A DNA stretch of 64,000 bases. Source: Nageia nagi. Taxonomy: Eukaryota > Pinophyta. Below the pieces are notes generated by a model, which was given only the letters and a program-made list of their open reading frames with translations, was not told where the DNA came from and did not search any database. Position 1 is the first letter of the stretch; the number at the start of each line of letters is the position of its first letter. Made by a program: the position numbers and the translations under genes. Positions 1 through 8,140 of this stretch are shown here, one piece after another. Location: NCBI GenBank assembly GCA_050084985.1, contig JBITNC010000001.1, forward strand, positions 215,326,001 to 215,390,000, in the 5' to 3' direction.

Positions 1-80
1 GTAATTATCATTGGTTACCTCTTGGTAGATAGCTATGGACCCTAGAACTCTTTCTTTTGTAGGTCATCATTAAAACTTAT
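1..80 (+). mobile_element. Element C internal fragment, left of the B insertion
   Basis: This short AT-rich stretch precedes the TSD (AAAGC, 81-85) of element B. Because B sits between this stretch and the 3' end of element C (16903-17930), it should be the continuation of C's internal region. I see no coding motif in it. The 5' part of C lies outside the window. Confidence 0.6.
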
Positions 81-85
81 AAAGC

Positions 86-900
86 TATTTACAAATAAAA
101 TTGAGCATGCAAATAAGTAAATAGGCAACTATCTACAAACTCAATATTATCTGTATTCTAGCTATGGATAGCAATTTATTCTAGATAACAATAAACAATA
201 ACATAACCAATTAAGAAGTGTAATTGTACCAACCAAGACTATAATTTGTGTACTTACCTCATGAAATGTACCTGACAATGAAAGATGTAGATATTGGTGA
301 TATAATGATGATAAGCTACCTTTCCCACAATGTTGTGACCTATAAGGATGCAAAAAGAGGACCACAAGCAGTCCATTTCAGTGGTATAAGAGCACTAGTG
401 GTGTTCTTCTATTCACAAAGGAGCACCAATGGCCTTCGTTTAATAGTTTTGACCTCTTGATTAGGTCTAGATATTCAATATAGATATCTCAGATAGCAGT
501 ATAATATCAAAATTGATCGTAGATGTTAGGAGAGCTCACGTAAGGAAGCACATAAACCATAGCCTTATAGGTAGTACCAAGAGATACCTTAAGGGGTAGC
601 CACTTACAAGACCATATGTAGGATCATGTGTATCCTTGTTATTGTGGACTTATTATTAGATCCCTTATTTATATAGATAATAGATAATATCACACATAGG
701 TCAGTGTGCATCCACATAAATAAGGTTAATTCACAAGATTTAAGACAAACACATCAATATTCAAGATAACCCATGCAATATTCATATTCAAGCCAAACAT
801 TGATATTATCACTTTAATCCATTCAAGACATATAGTTAGGCCAAGCATATTTCATTAATTTATTGATTTAAAAACATAAAATCATTTTTATGTGTTAACA
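86..900 (-). repeat. Element B 3' LTR
   Basis: On the minus strand it begins TGTTAACACATAAAAATG and ends in TTTGTAAATA, where the terminal CA has become TA. It is preceded by the polypurine tract at 901-913. It contains decayed versions of the 16-bp dyad motif at about 358, 388 and 418, still at 30-bp spacing, and a 5' splice-site-like GAG|GTAAGTAC near 252-260. Short ORFs here repeat in the other LTR and are not genes. Confidence 0.93.
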
Positions 901-913
901 GATGCCCCACTTT
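901..913 (-). other. Element B polypurine tract
   Basis: On the minus strand the sequence reads AAAGTGGGGCATC directly before the 3' LTR. The same tract precedes the 3' LTRs of A (8128-8140) and C (17145-17157), which ties the three families together. Confidence 0.8.
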
Positions 914-1393
914 GGATGTGAAATTGAAAGAAACATGAGGTGACTTGAGATTTTGCATTCAAAGTAAAAACACAATATCATAGCAAATAATTTTGATAAG
1001 CAATGATAAACATTAACCATTCTAAACTTAAACAATATCATCATAAAGCTTATTAGTACTAGATATAGGTTGAGAAAACTCCCTTTTGATATTACCTTGG
1101 GCATGCTTGCCCCTTGTGTTTTGCTATTGTTAACACATAAAAATGATTTTATGCTTTTAAATCAATAAATTAATGAAATATGCTTGGTTTAACTATATGT
1201 CTTGAATGGATAAAAGTGATAATATCAATGTTTGGCTTGAATGGGAATATTGCATGGGTTATCTTGAATATTGCATGGTATATCTTGAGTATTGTGTGAA
1301 TCATCTTGTTTATTGATGTATTTATCTTAAATCTTGTGAATTAACCTTATTTATGTGGATGCACGCCGACCTATGGGCGGTATTACCTATATC

Positions 1394-1403
1394 TATATAA
1401 ATA
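1394..1403 (+). promoter_or_regulatory. LTR TATA box
   Basis: TATATAAATA followed by AGGG, conserved in the other LTRs of this family (for example 8407-8416 and about 61727). It is the best candidate core promoter for the element's genomic RNA. Confidence 0.65.
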
Positions 1404-1634
1404 AGGGATCTAATAGTAAGTCCACAACAACAAGGATACACATGATCCCGCGTATGGTCTTGTAAGTGGCTACCCCCTAAGGTATCTCTTGGTACCGCCT
1501 ACAAGGCTGTGGTTTGTGTGCTTCCTTGCGCGAGCTATCCTGACATCTGCGATCAATTCTGATATTATACTGCTATCTGAGATATCTATATTGAAGAACT
1601 GGACCTAACTGAGAGGTCAAAGCTATCAAGATAA

Positions 1635-1710
1635 GGCCGCCGGCGCTCCTTTGTGAACGGAAGAACACCGCCGGCGCTCTTATATTACTGAAACGGACCG
1701 CCCGCGGTCC
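1635..1710 (+). repeat. Triplet of 16-bp GC-rich dyads at 30-bp spacing (LTR)
   Basis: Three related motifs start at 1635, 1665 and 1695, exactly 30 bp apart. The third, GGACCGCCCGCGGTCC, is a near-perfect inverted repeat. The same motif recurs in sets of two or three elsewhere in A, B and H. The sequence between copies is not conserved, so this is not an ordinary tandem repeat. The right LTR has the set at 8648-8723. Function unknown. Confidence 0.85.
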
Positions 1711-1810
1711 TCTTTTGGCATCATTGCAGGTTGCGACGCTGTTGGAAAGGTAGCTTATCATCAGTACATCGCTCATATCTACATCTTCCGTTGTCAGGTA
1801 CGTTCCGTGA

Positions 1811-2047
1811 GGTAAGTACACAAATCACGGTCTTGGTTGGTTACATTTACACTTCTGAATAGTTATATGTTGTTCATTGTGTATCTAGAATAAATTGCTA
1901 TCCGTAGCTAGAATACAGATAATATTGAGTTTGTAGATAACCCCCCCTATTTACTTATTTGCATTCTCAATTTTTATTTGTAAACATTTGGTGAACCCGA
2001 CGTGAACTACACATCATTACACTAAAACCCTAAAGGTTTTAGTTCAG
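1811..2047 (+). promoter_or_regulatory. Candidate 5' leader intron (donor in the LTR, acceptor before gag)
   Basis: GAG|GTAAGTAC at 1809-1818 matches the plant 5' splice-site consensus. A possible acceptor, GTTTTAGTTCAG, ends at 2047, 30 bases before the gag ATG. Splicing 1812-2047 would remove the LTR end and the primer site and leave a subgenomic gag mRNA. The donor is conserved in B, C and H; the acceptor AG is present in B and H as AAG and TAG. This is a prediction only. Confidence 0.4.
1989..2008 (+). other. Element A primer-binding site
   Basis: TGGTGAACCCGACGTGAACT begins two bases after the LTR. It starts with TGG, as expected for pairing with a tRNA ending in CCA, but is not the common initiator-Met site TGGTATCAGAGC. 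The same site is in B (16061-16080, minus) and H (62313-62332). I could not assign the tRNA by eye. Confidence 0.75.
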
Positions 2048-2077
2048 ATTAACATCTATCTTGTGAGTGTCTTAGAT

Positions 2078-3295
2078 ATGGAACAGCTCAAGTTATTCTT
2101 GCGTAGTCTTTCGAAAAGGGATTTGGATGAACTATTGGTAGAGATCAGACATGATGATCCGGAGGGATCCGGAGGAAGGCAACATAGTGCTGAGGGTGAC
2201 AATAGTAATGTTCAGGCCACAATGGAAGGTATGCAGAGGCAGATAGATAGATTGACAAGGAGATCAGCTCCGCCTAGCGAGTCTTTCGAATTTGGTAGTC
2301 CTTTATGTGATGTCATTCGTAGGCATATGCCCCCAGCCGACTATATTAAGCCAAAGTTCAATAAGTTTAATGGTGGAGGAGATCCAAGGAGACATATACA
2401 AGGATTTCAGGATGAATGTGAACTCACAATTGGTACAGACCAAAGGTTGCAGGCTAAATTCTTCCCTCAGAGCTTGGAAGGAGATGCGCGAGAATGGTTC
2501 TATGGCTTACCTGAAGGATCCATTACATCATTTGCAGAATTCAGTGACTTGTTTCTGGAGCAATATAAGCATAACATCAAGAAGGAGGTTATGCTATCAG
2601 ATTTATGTGCTATTAAACAGGACAGTAATGAGCAATTGGATAAATTTGTTGTAAGGTTTAAAAAGATATGGCAGCAGATAAAGACCAAGTTAACAGAAAA
2701 GGAGGTAAATAATATTTTTAAAGAAGCTGTTATATTGCCCCTACAATCACATGTTATTGATTATACACATCTCACATTCTCCGATATGACATATAAGTTG
2801 TTAGAGAAAGAAAAAGTCCTTGTGAAGCTAGGGCATGTAAAGTATGGTAACAATGAAAAGACAAAAGCAAAAGACAAGAGACCACAATCGCCAAAGAAAG
2901 AAAAAGCTGTCCATGTAGCTGAAAAGACAAGTCAGACAAAGGAAAAGAGATATGTGAGATTCCCCATACCCCCAAGACACATCTTAAAGGACCTTGCTGA
3001 AAAAGGGTTATTACAACCTTTACCAAAGCGTGAGGAAGATCCGACGGCAGAAAAACCCCATTGGTATAAGGAAGACAGGTATTGTGAGTATCATCAGGCT
3101 AAAGGGCATGCCACTAATGGATGTGGGAACCTTAGAGATAGAATCCAGAAGCTTATAGAAGACGGATGCTATGTATGTCCGGAAAGGGTTGAAAATACAG
3201 GAGAAGAACAACACATCAATATGATCTTTCTTGAAGATGCTTGTAAGGTTGACACCGGAGGGAGCTCTAGGCCCCCTGGAGGCATTATTTGGTAA
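2078..3295 (+). CDS. gag: Gag polyprotein of element A (intact)
   Basis: A 405-aa capsid/nucleocapsid protein of a Ty3/gypsy element. The first ATG is at 2078; the frame also opens at a GTG at 2063, but the ATG is conserved in B and H. Residues ~85-270 form the gag core, with the typical segment AREWFYGLPEGSITSF and a following L..QYK. Residues ~270-315 are lysine-rich. Near residue 350 a zinc-knuckle-like CX2HX4HX4C motif (CEYHQAKGHATNGC) is present, as is usual in Tat-type gag. No stop or frameshift is present. In B the same frame runs on into protease; here it diverges just after the FLEDAC segment and stops at IIW. H ends the same way, so the gag-only form is a fixed property of this subfamily. 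Confidence 0.93.
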   Translation: MEQLKLFLRSLSKRDLDELLVEIRHDDPEGSGGRQHSAEGDNSNVQATMEGMQRQIDRLTRRSAPPSESFEFGSPLCDVIRRHMPPADYIKPKFNKFNGGGDPRRHIQGFQDECELTIGTDQRLQAKFFPQSLEGDAREWFYGLPEGSITSFAEFSDLFLEQYKHNIKKEVMLSDLCAIKQDSNEQLDKFVVRFKKIWQQIKTKLTEKEVNNIFKEAVILPLQSHVIDYTHLTFSDMTYKLLEKEKVLVKLGHVKYGNNEKTKAKDKRPQSPKKEKAVHVAEKTSQTKEKRYVRFPIPPRHILKDLAEKGLLQPLPKREEDPTAEKPHWYKEDRYCEYHQAKGHATNGCGNLRDRIQKLIEDGCYVCPERVENTGEEQHINMIFLEDACKVDTGGSSRPPGGIIW

Positions 3296-3302
3296 GATCA
3301 AA

Positions 3303-3309
3303 ATATATA

Positions 3310-3349
<40 letters not shown>

Positions 3350-3355
3350 GAGAGA
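3303..3355 (+). repeat. Simple repeat after gag: (AT)n, about 33 A, then GA-rich
   Basis: An AT run, a run of about 33 A and a short GA-rich stretch lie directly after the gag stop, at the point where the similarity to B's gag-pol ends. In H the same place holds (AT)n followed by a (GA)n run (63608-63642), so the tract is hypervariable. Confidence 0.9.
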
Positions 3356-3413
3356 AACACGCAGGGAATTAACGGACGTCATGAGATTTGGGAAAATTTA
3401 TGACGTTATAACA

Positions 3414-3459
3414 GGAGCGTCGGCGGTGTATTTTGTGATAATAGGACCGCCGGCGGTCC
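3414..3459 (+). repeat. Pair of 16-bp dyads at 30-bp spacing downstream of gag
   Basis: The motifs start at 3414 and 3444, and the second is the perfect palindrome GGACCGCCGGCGGTCC. The pair is conserved in H at 63715 and 63745 with the same 30-bp spacing, although there the CpGs have decayed to TG/CA. Confidence 0.85.
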
Positions 3460-3689
3460 TCTTTTAGAGGAAAAACAGGGGAAAGTGAAAGATGCCGAAT
3501 ATGTTCGTAACATGAAGGATCAGAATTTCACGTCATATCGTTGGTGCTCGTTCTCAAGGATCACGGAACACCAAATTCAAACATCGCAAGTACATGCATA
3601 AAGAACAAATCAGGTACCAAAATATGTGTTTTATATATATCATGCTCAAAATGTCTTTGTTTACAATGATGAGATTACATAGAAATGAT

Positions 3690-5956
3690 TTAGAGTCTCC
3701 TGCTAGAGCCCCCACCCCCTACACTAGAGCTAGTAGCCCTGCTAGAAGTACCACCCCCGCATCGTGCCTTGTATTTCTCTGCGCGGGCCTTCTCCTCGCC
3801 GATCTGTCTCTCGGCCTGGCGAAGCTGCTCGTAGAGGACCTTGATTTCTTTGTTAGCCGCCTGTAAGTCTTGATATATACCGGCATAGTCTCCTCCTCCA
3901 AACCGTAGACGGCCCTGTAGTTCTCTGATCTCCTCATCCTTTTGATCGATTTGGCCATGCAGCCTAGCAATCTCTACCACAGTATCTGTGACGTAACATT
4001 AATATATCATGATTAGTTCCTTGTGTATTGTGAAAAACTCAAAGTCAAAAGCAAAGTAAAAGAGAAAGTAGTTTACCATCATCATCTTCATCGTAGGCTT
4101 CATCCTCCCAGTCCGATTCTGTCTTGTATTCTGGTTCATATTCGTCCTGGTCCGGATCAGACTCCTCATTGTCGTCATGTCCTGCATCTAGAGATGTGTC
4201 ACGAGCATATGTAGAGCTATCCTCTCCTCCCCATCCTCCCATGGTGAAAGGAGTGTCCCATCCGGTCCCTATGTCTTCCGTGTCCTCGTCCTCACATGCA
4301 TCGTCACCTATGTCAGTAGCATGTATGCCTATGTGGTGAGGACGGCGTGTACTCCACCAGTCTAGGTAATCCTCTGTGTGGTCAGGTCCGTCTAGGTCAT
4401 CATCTACCTCATAGTCGGAGTCCTCGCTGGGGGACTCCCAACCTGAATCCCAGTCAGGTACTGGCTCATAATCCTCTGGGAGGTGCCTGCTACGGTAGTA
4501 GCGCACTACTATCCTGCAGTCATTCGGTATACCCTGCTGGAGGCCGAATTGGCGGAGTACCCGCTCTGGCCTGTATGGCTCCACTAGTGCCCTCCGTGCC
4601 TGTAGATAGGTAGGGTGTCTCACCCATGTCATCTCCTCTATGTCTTCTTCCCACTCTGGTACACCTCCCCGATAAGGACGCCAGTAGATCTGCACCTCCT
4701 GTAGTAAGTCAAGTCGCACACGCCATCCCTCTAGGTCTGTGTTAGGGAAGTCTGGTACCTCGGTCGTCGCCCACCTTTGCCAGGTGGGGGCATCATCTGG
4801 CTGGTCTAGGGGCAGTATAGTCGGTCTAGAAATAGTGATGTGCTCATAGGCCCACACCTGTAGGATCATAGAGTGAGCCACTTGTCTCCCCTTCCTCTCC
4901 ACCTCTGCGAAGCCGTGGAGATCATGATAAAGTTGTGCCAGTATTGCGGGGCACCATGCATATCGTTGTCTGTGAATAACCATGTCCTGAATAATGGGAA
5001 TCATACCCACTGGGAAAGTCTCACTGCTCTTGTCTGGATAGACAATAGCATCTAGAAGGCAGGCAATGAGGAGCCTCATCCGCAGGTCACCCCGTGCTGG
5101 AGGATCCTCTGGCACATGTCTCACTAGTGACACACCCCTCTTCCTGTGATTCACCTCGTCTGATCCTGTCAGCCATGTAGCCCACACCTCTGCCTGTTCC
5201 AAGCTCGGAACAGGAATCATGTTCACTAGTTTCCCCCTGATAGGAAGCCTAGTGATCCTGTAGATATCCTCTAAGGTTACTGTAATCTCACCAGTGGGAA
5301 GATGAAAGGTGTTGGAATTCGGATCCCACCTCTCCATCAAAGCTGTAAGCATGTTGCGGTCATGAAAACACATATTCAGCAAATGCAAGGTGGCTGAATG
5401 AAATATCCTCTAGAATACTTCGGGCTGCGTCAGTTTGGGGCCACTGTTGGGCAGTGGTGAAGGCAGCACTCTTGCCGGAAGGACGCATAAGGTATGCACG
5501 GTTCTGCAAGAAAAATGAAAGACAAGTCAGTATCAAGACGCGAAACACAAATAGCAAAGGAATACTACACGAAAAAGAAGATCGCCCACGGTCTATATCA
5601 GAGGATAAGGACCGCCCACGGTCCAAGCTAGGGTAGAAAGGACCGCCAGCGGTTCTGTTTCCGTGGAAAAGGGGAATAAAAATTCGGGGTGCAGGTTTGT
5701 ACGGGGGAGCATAAGGCAGCCATGGCACCGGAAGTTCGAAAAGCAGATTAAAAAGTGAAAAACGCAGAGCTAGGGTATGCAACAGTGAAACCCTAGGGGC
5801 AAATTGGGGAAACCAGTGTACAGTCAGCTAAAACTTGAAGAGAAACAAAAACATAGCATGAAAAAGGTAGAAGAGGTGGTGTACCTGATGACCGGCAGGA
5901 GAATCAGCTACCAAGGCAGCTCGGTGTCCCTCTCGGCGTGTGATCGGTAGGGCCAT
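3690..5956 (-). CDS. Antisense plant mobile domain (PMD) gene, three exons, one apparent frameshift
   Basis: Minus-strand gene inside A. Exon 1 (5956-5885) starts with ATG and ends CAG|GTACAC. Exon 2 (5503-4077) follows a pyrimidine-rich TTGCAG acceptor and encodes the plant mobile domain (PMD, PF10536 family): ALMERWD, TFHLPTGEITVTLEDIY, LPIRG, VWAYEHI and WRPY are typical. Its C-terminal part is very acidic. Exon 3 (3985-3690) encodes a heptad-like coiled coil and a Gly/Ser tail. Exons sum to 1,795 nt, one more than a multiple of three: an extra base in the A run at 5365-5368 breaks the frame between FAEYVF and HDRN. Downstream of that, 447 codons are open without the start exon. PMD proteins such as MAIN/MAIL1 act in nuclear silencing and development, and TE-linked PMDs are known. 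The role here is not known. Confidence 0.85.
3986..4076 (-). other. Intron 2 of the antisense PMD gene
   Basis: 91 bp, donor G|GTAAAC at 4076 and acceptor TCACAG ending at 3986. Splicing joins the acidic exon 2 end to the coiled-coil exon 3 in frame. Confidence 0.7.
5504..5884 (-). other. Intron 1 of the antisense PMD gene, containing three dyads
   Basis: 381 bp with donor CAG|GTACAC and acceptor TTTTTCTTGCAG. Splicing is phase 0 and joins GHQ to NRAY. The intron holds three copies of the 16-bp dyad at 5579, 5609 and 5640 (spacing 30 and 31 bp). The PMD gene of element D has an intron of similar size (340 bp) at a similar place. Confidence 0.7.
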
Positions 5957-6102
5957 AGCGTGCAACACAGCAATACAGGAAGAATTATCTAGCGAGAGTG
6001 ACAAAAAAGCACCAGCTAAAACTCTCCGAATCAGTCTCTCAACCTCTAGAGTGCTCTCAGCTATGAAAATGACAGGGTGAACAAATGAGCAAGGGTGGGG
6101 CC

Positions 6103-6117
6103 CCTTTTATAAAAAGG
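6103..6117 (-). promoter_or_regulatory. TATA box of the antisense PMD gene
   Basis: On the minus strand the sequence reads CCTTTTTATAAAAGG, a strong TATA box about 150 bp upstream of the exon 1 ATG (5956). A start near 6075 would give a 5' UTR of about 120 nt. This gives the antisense gene its own promoter, separate from the LTR. Confidence 0.6.
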
Positions 6118-6254
6118 TTAGGGCACACACTTCAAGGTAAATTTCGACTTGAGCGTTTGGGGCACGTAGATCAGCAATTAGACGACAATCTGGAATCCAG
6201 GGGTGATTCGCAGGAACGTGATTTTTATGGTTCTTGAAAAATCATCAAGAAAAA

Positions 6255-6323
6255 GGACCGCCCGCGGTCTTAGATGAAGACCGCCGGCGTTCCAAGTCAG
6301 TAAGAAAGGATCGCCCGCGTTCC
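6255..6323 (-). repeat. Dyad triplet upstream of the antisense PMD gene
   Basis: Copies start at 6255 (GGACCGCCCGCGGTCT), about 6278 and 6308. They lie 140-220 bp upstream of the predicted TATA box, in promoter position for the minus-strand gene. The first and third are about 53 bp apart with the middle copy off the 30-bp phase. Confidence 0.75.
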
Positions 6324-6430
6324 TTTTTCTGGAAAATCAGCTTATTGAGTATCATGAGTGCATCATAGATGTTTGACGAATGATATATCCAGGAGAATAT
6401 TGCTTTGAGTTTCGTGCTTACAGACCCGAA

Positions 6431-6750
6431 TGATCAGATTATCATGCTTGTGAGAGGAGTCCAGCTCCCATGATCAGATTATCATGCTTGTGAGAGGAGT
6501 CCAGCTCCCATGATCAGATTATCATGCTTGTGAGAGGAGTCCAGCTCCCATGATCAGATTATCATGCTTGTGAGAGGAGTCCAGCTCCCATGATCAGATT
6601 ACCATGCTTGTGAGAGGAGTCCAACTCCCATGATCAGATTACCATGCTTGTGAGAGGAGTCCAGCTCCCATGATCAGATTATCATGCTTGTGAGAGGAGT
6701 CCAGCTCCCATGATCAGATTGTCATGCTCATGAGAGGAGTTTAGCTCCCA
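6431..6750 (+). repeat. 40-bp tandem array, 8 units
   Basis: Units begin every 40 bp from 6431 with TGATCAGATTATCATGCTTG and share GGAGTCCAGCTCCCA. First of four consecutive arrays that fill the 3' UTR of A. The units are nearly identical, indicating recent amplification. Confidence 0.9.
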
Positions 6751-6985
6751 TAGTCAAGATTATCATGTCCTTACCATGTGGCTATGAGTGGAGTCCAGCT
6801 CCCCATAGTCAGCTTATCATGGGCTTACCATGTGGCTATGAGTGGAGTCCAGCTCCCATAGTCAAGATTATCATGTGCTTACCATGTGGCTATGAGTGGA
6901 GTCCAGCTCCCATAGTCAGCTTATCATGTGCTTATCAGGTGGCTATGAGTGGAGTCCAGCTCCCATTATCAGCTTATCATGCTTC
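6751..6985 (+). repeat. ~53-bp tandem array, about 4 units
   Basis: Units contain ATTATCATG, CTTACCATGTGGCTATGAG and GGAGTCCAGCTCCC. They share the GGAGTCCAGCTCCC and TTATCATG cores with the preceding 40-bp array, so the two arrays derive from one ancestor. Confidence 0.85.
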
Positions 6986-7585
6986 TTAGTGGAGTGTCAG
7001 CTCCATCAGCTTATCATTGTTTTGCGGAGTTCGGTTCTTCGGCAACTGCAGTACACCTCTCGATGCGAGGGCTCAGTTGTGTGGAACTTAGCTCTCACAT
7101 ATCTGCTTATCATGTTTTGCGGAGTTCGGTTCTTCGGCAACTGGAGTACACCTCTTGTGTGAGGGCTCAGTTGTGTGGATACTTAGCTCTCCCCCTCTAG
7201 CTTATCATTGTTTTGCGGAGTTCGGTTCTTCGGCAACTGCAGTACACCTCTTGATGAGAGGGCTCAGTTGTGTGGATACTTAGCTCTCACATATCAGCTT
7301 ATCATTGTTTTGCGGAGTTCGGTTCTTCGGCAACTGGAGTACACCTCTTGTGTGAGGGCTCAGTTGTGTGGATACTTAGCTCTCCCCCTCTAGCTTATCA
7401 TTGTTTTGCGGAGTTCGGTTCTTCGGCAACTGCAGTACACCTCTTGATGAGAGGGCTCAGTTGTGTGGATACTTAGCTCTCACATATCAGCTTATCATTG
7501 TTTTGCGGAGTTCGGTTCTTCGGCAGCTGGAGTACACCTCTTGATGAGAGGGCTCAGTTGTGTGGATACTTAGCTCTCACCTGTG
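6986..7585 (+). repeat. ~96-bp tandem array, about 6 units
   Basis: The landmark TTTTGCGGAGTTCGGTTCTT occurs at 7020, 7115, 7211, 7308, 7404 and 7501 (spacing 95-97 bp). Alternate units are more alike, suggesting amplification as dimers. Short ORFs across it are artefacts of the repeat. Confidence 0.9.
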
Positions 7586-7800
7586 TTTGGTTATGGTTAT
7601 CATGTTTGGACTTGTGAGTTGATCATGTGTGTTATCATGCCTTGTCTTGTGAGTTGATCATGTGTGTTATCATGTCTTGTCTTGTGAGTTGATCATGTGT
7701 GTTATCATGTCTTGTCTTGTGAGTTGATCATGTGTGTTATCATGTCTTGGTCTTGTGAGTTGTTCATGTTTTGTCTTGTGATGTGGTCTTGTCAAGTTGT
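7586..7800 (+). repeat. ~35-bp tandem array, about 5 units
   Basis: Units of GATCATGTGTGTTATCATG plus CTTGTCTTGTGAGTT. The region continues without repeats to the PPT. A decayed version is in B at about 9160-9370 on the minus strand. Confidence 0.85.
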
Positions 7801-8127
7801 CGTCCGGCCGGCATGTGTGGTCAAGTCGTCTGTCCGGTCATTGTCATATGTGTTGTCGAGTTTGTTGTCTTGGGTCATCAACATTGCGGCAAAGATTATC
7901 AGCTTATCAGACTATCACCTTCTACAGCAAAACGCAAGGGGCAAGCATGCCCAAGGTAATGTTAAAAGGGAGTTTTCTCAACCTATATCTAGCCTTATCA
8001 TGATGTTGCTTAAGTTTGGAATGGTTAGTGTTAATCATTGCTTATCAAAATTGCTTGCTATGATGTTGTGTTTTTACTTTGAATGTAAAATCTCAAGTCA
8101 TCTCATGATTTCTTCGATTTCACATCC

Positions 8128-8140
8128 AAAGTGGGGCATC
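8128..8140 (+). other. Element A polypurine tract
   Basis: AAAGTGGGGCATC directly before the 3' LTR. 7801-8127 is non-coding 3' UTR shared with B. Confidence 0.8.

Larger units (their letters stand above)
1128..1986 (+). repeat. Element A 5' LTR
   Basis: It starts TGTTAACACATAAAAATG and ends TTTTTATTTGTAAACA. A TATA box (TATATAAATA, 1394-1403) puts the transcription start near 1425, so the three dyads at 1635-1710 and the splice-donor-like site at 1811/1812 would lie in the transcribed leader. It is identical to the 3' LTR except at 1642. Confidence 0.96.

Noticed and set aside
162-365. Small ORFs in B LTRs (162-365, 16159-16362) and A LTRs (1573-1821, 8586-8834)
   Set aside because: They recur only because LTRs are duplicated, have no domain, and overlap promoter, dyad and splice-site sequence.
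3303-3345. Poly(A) as the tail of a retroposed PMD mRNA
   Set aside because: The PMD gene is on the other strand, so its tail would appear as poly(T) here, and the gene retains introns.
6765-7476. Several overlapping plus-strand ORFs with repeated peptides
   Set aside because: They are translations of tandem DNA repeats in the 3' UTR; frames shift between arrays.
6431-7800. Regular repeats considered as a CRISPR array or satellite
   Set aside because: There are no unique spacers of constant size, the context is plant, and the array is confined within a retrotransposon.
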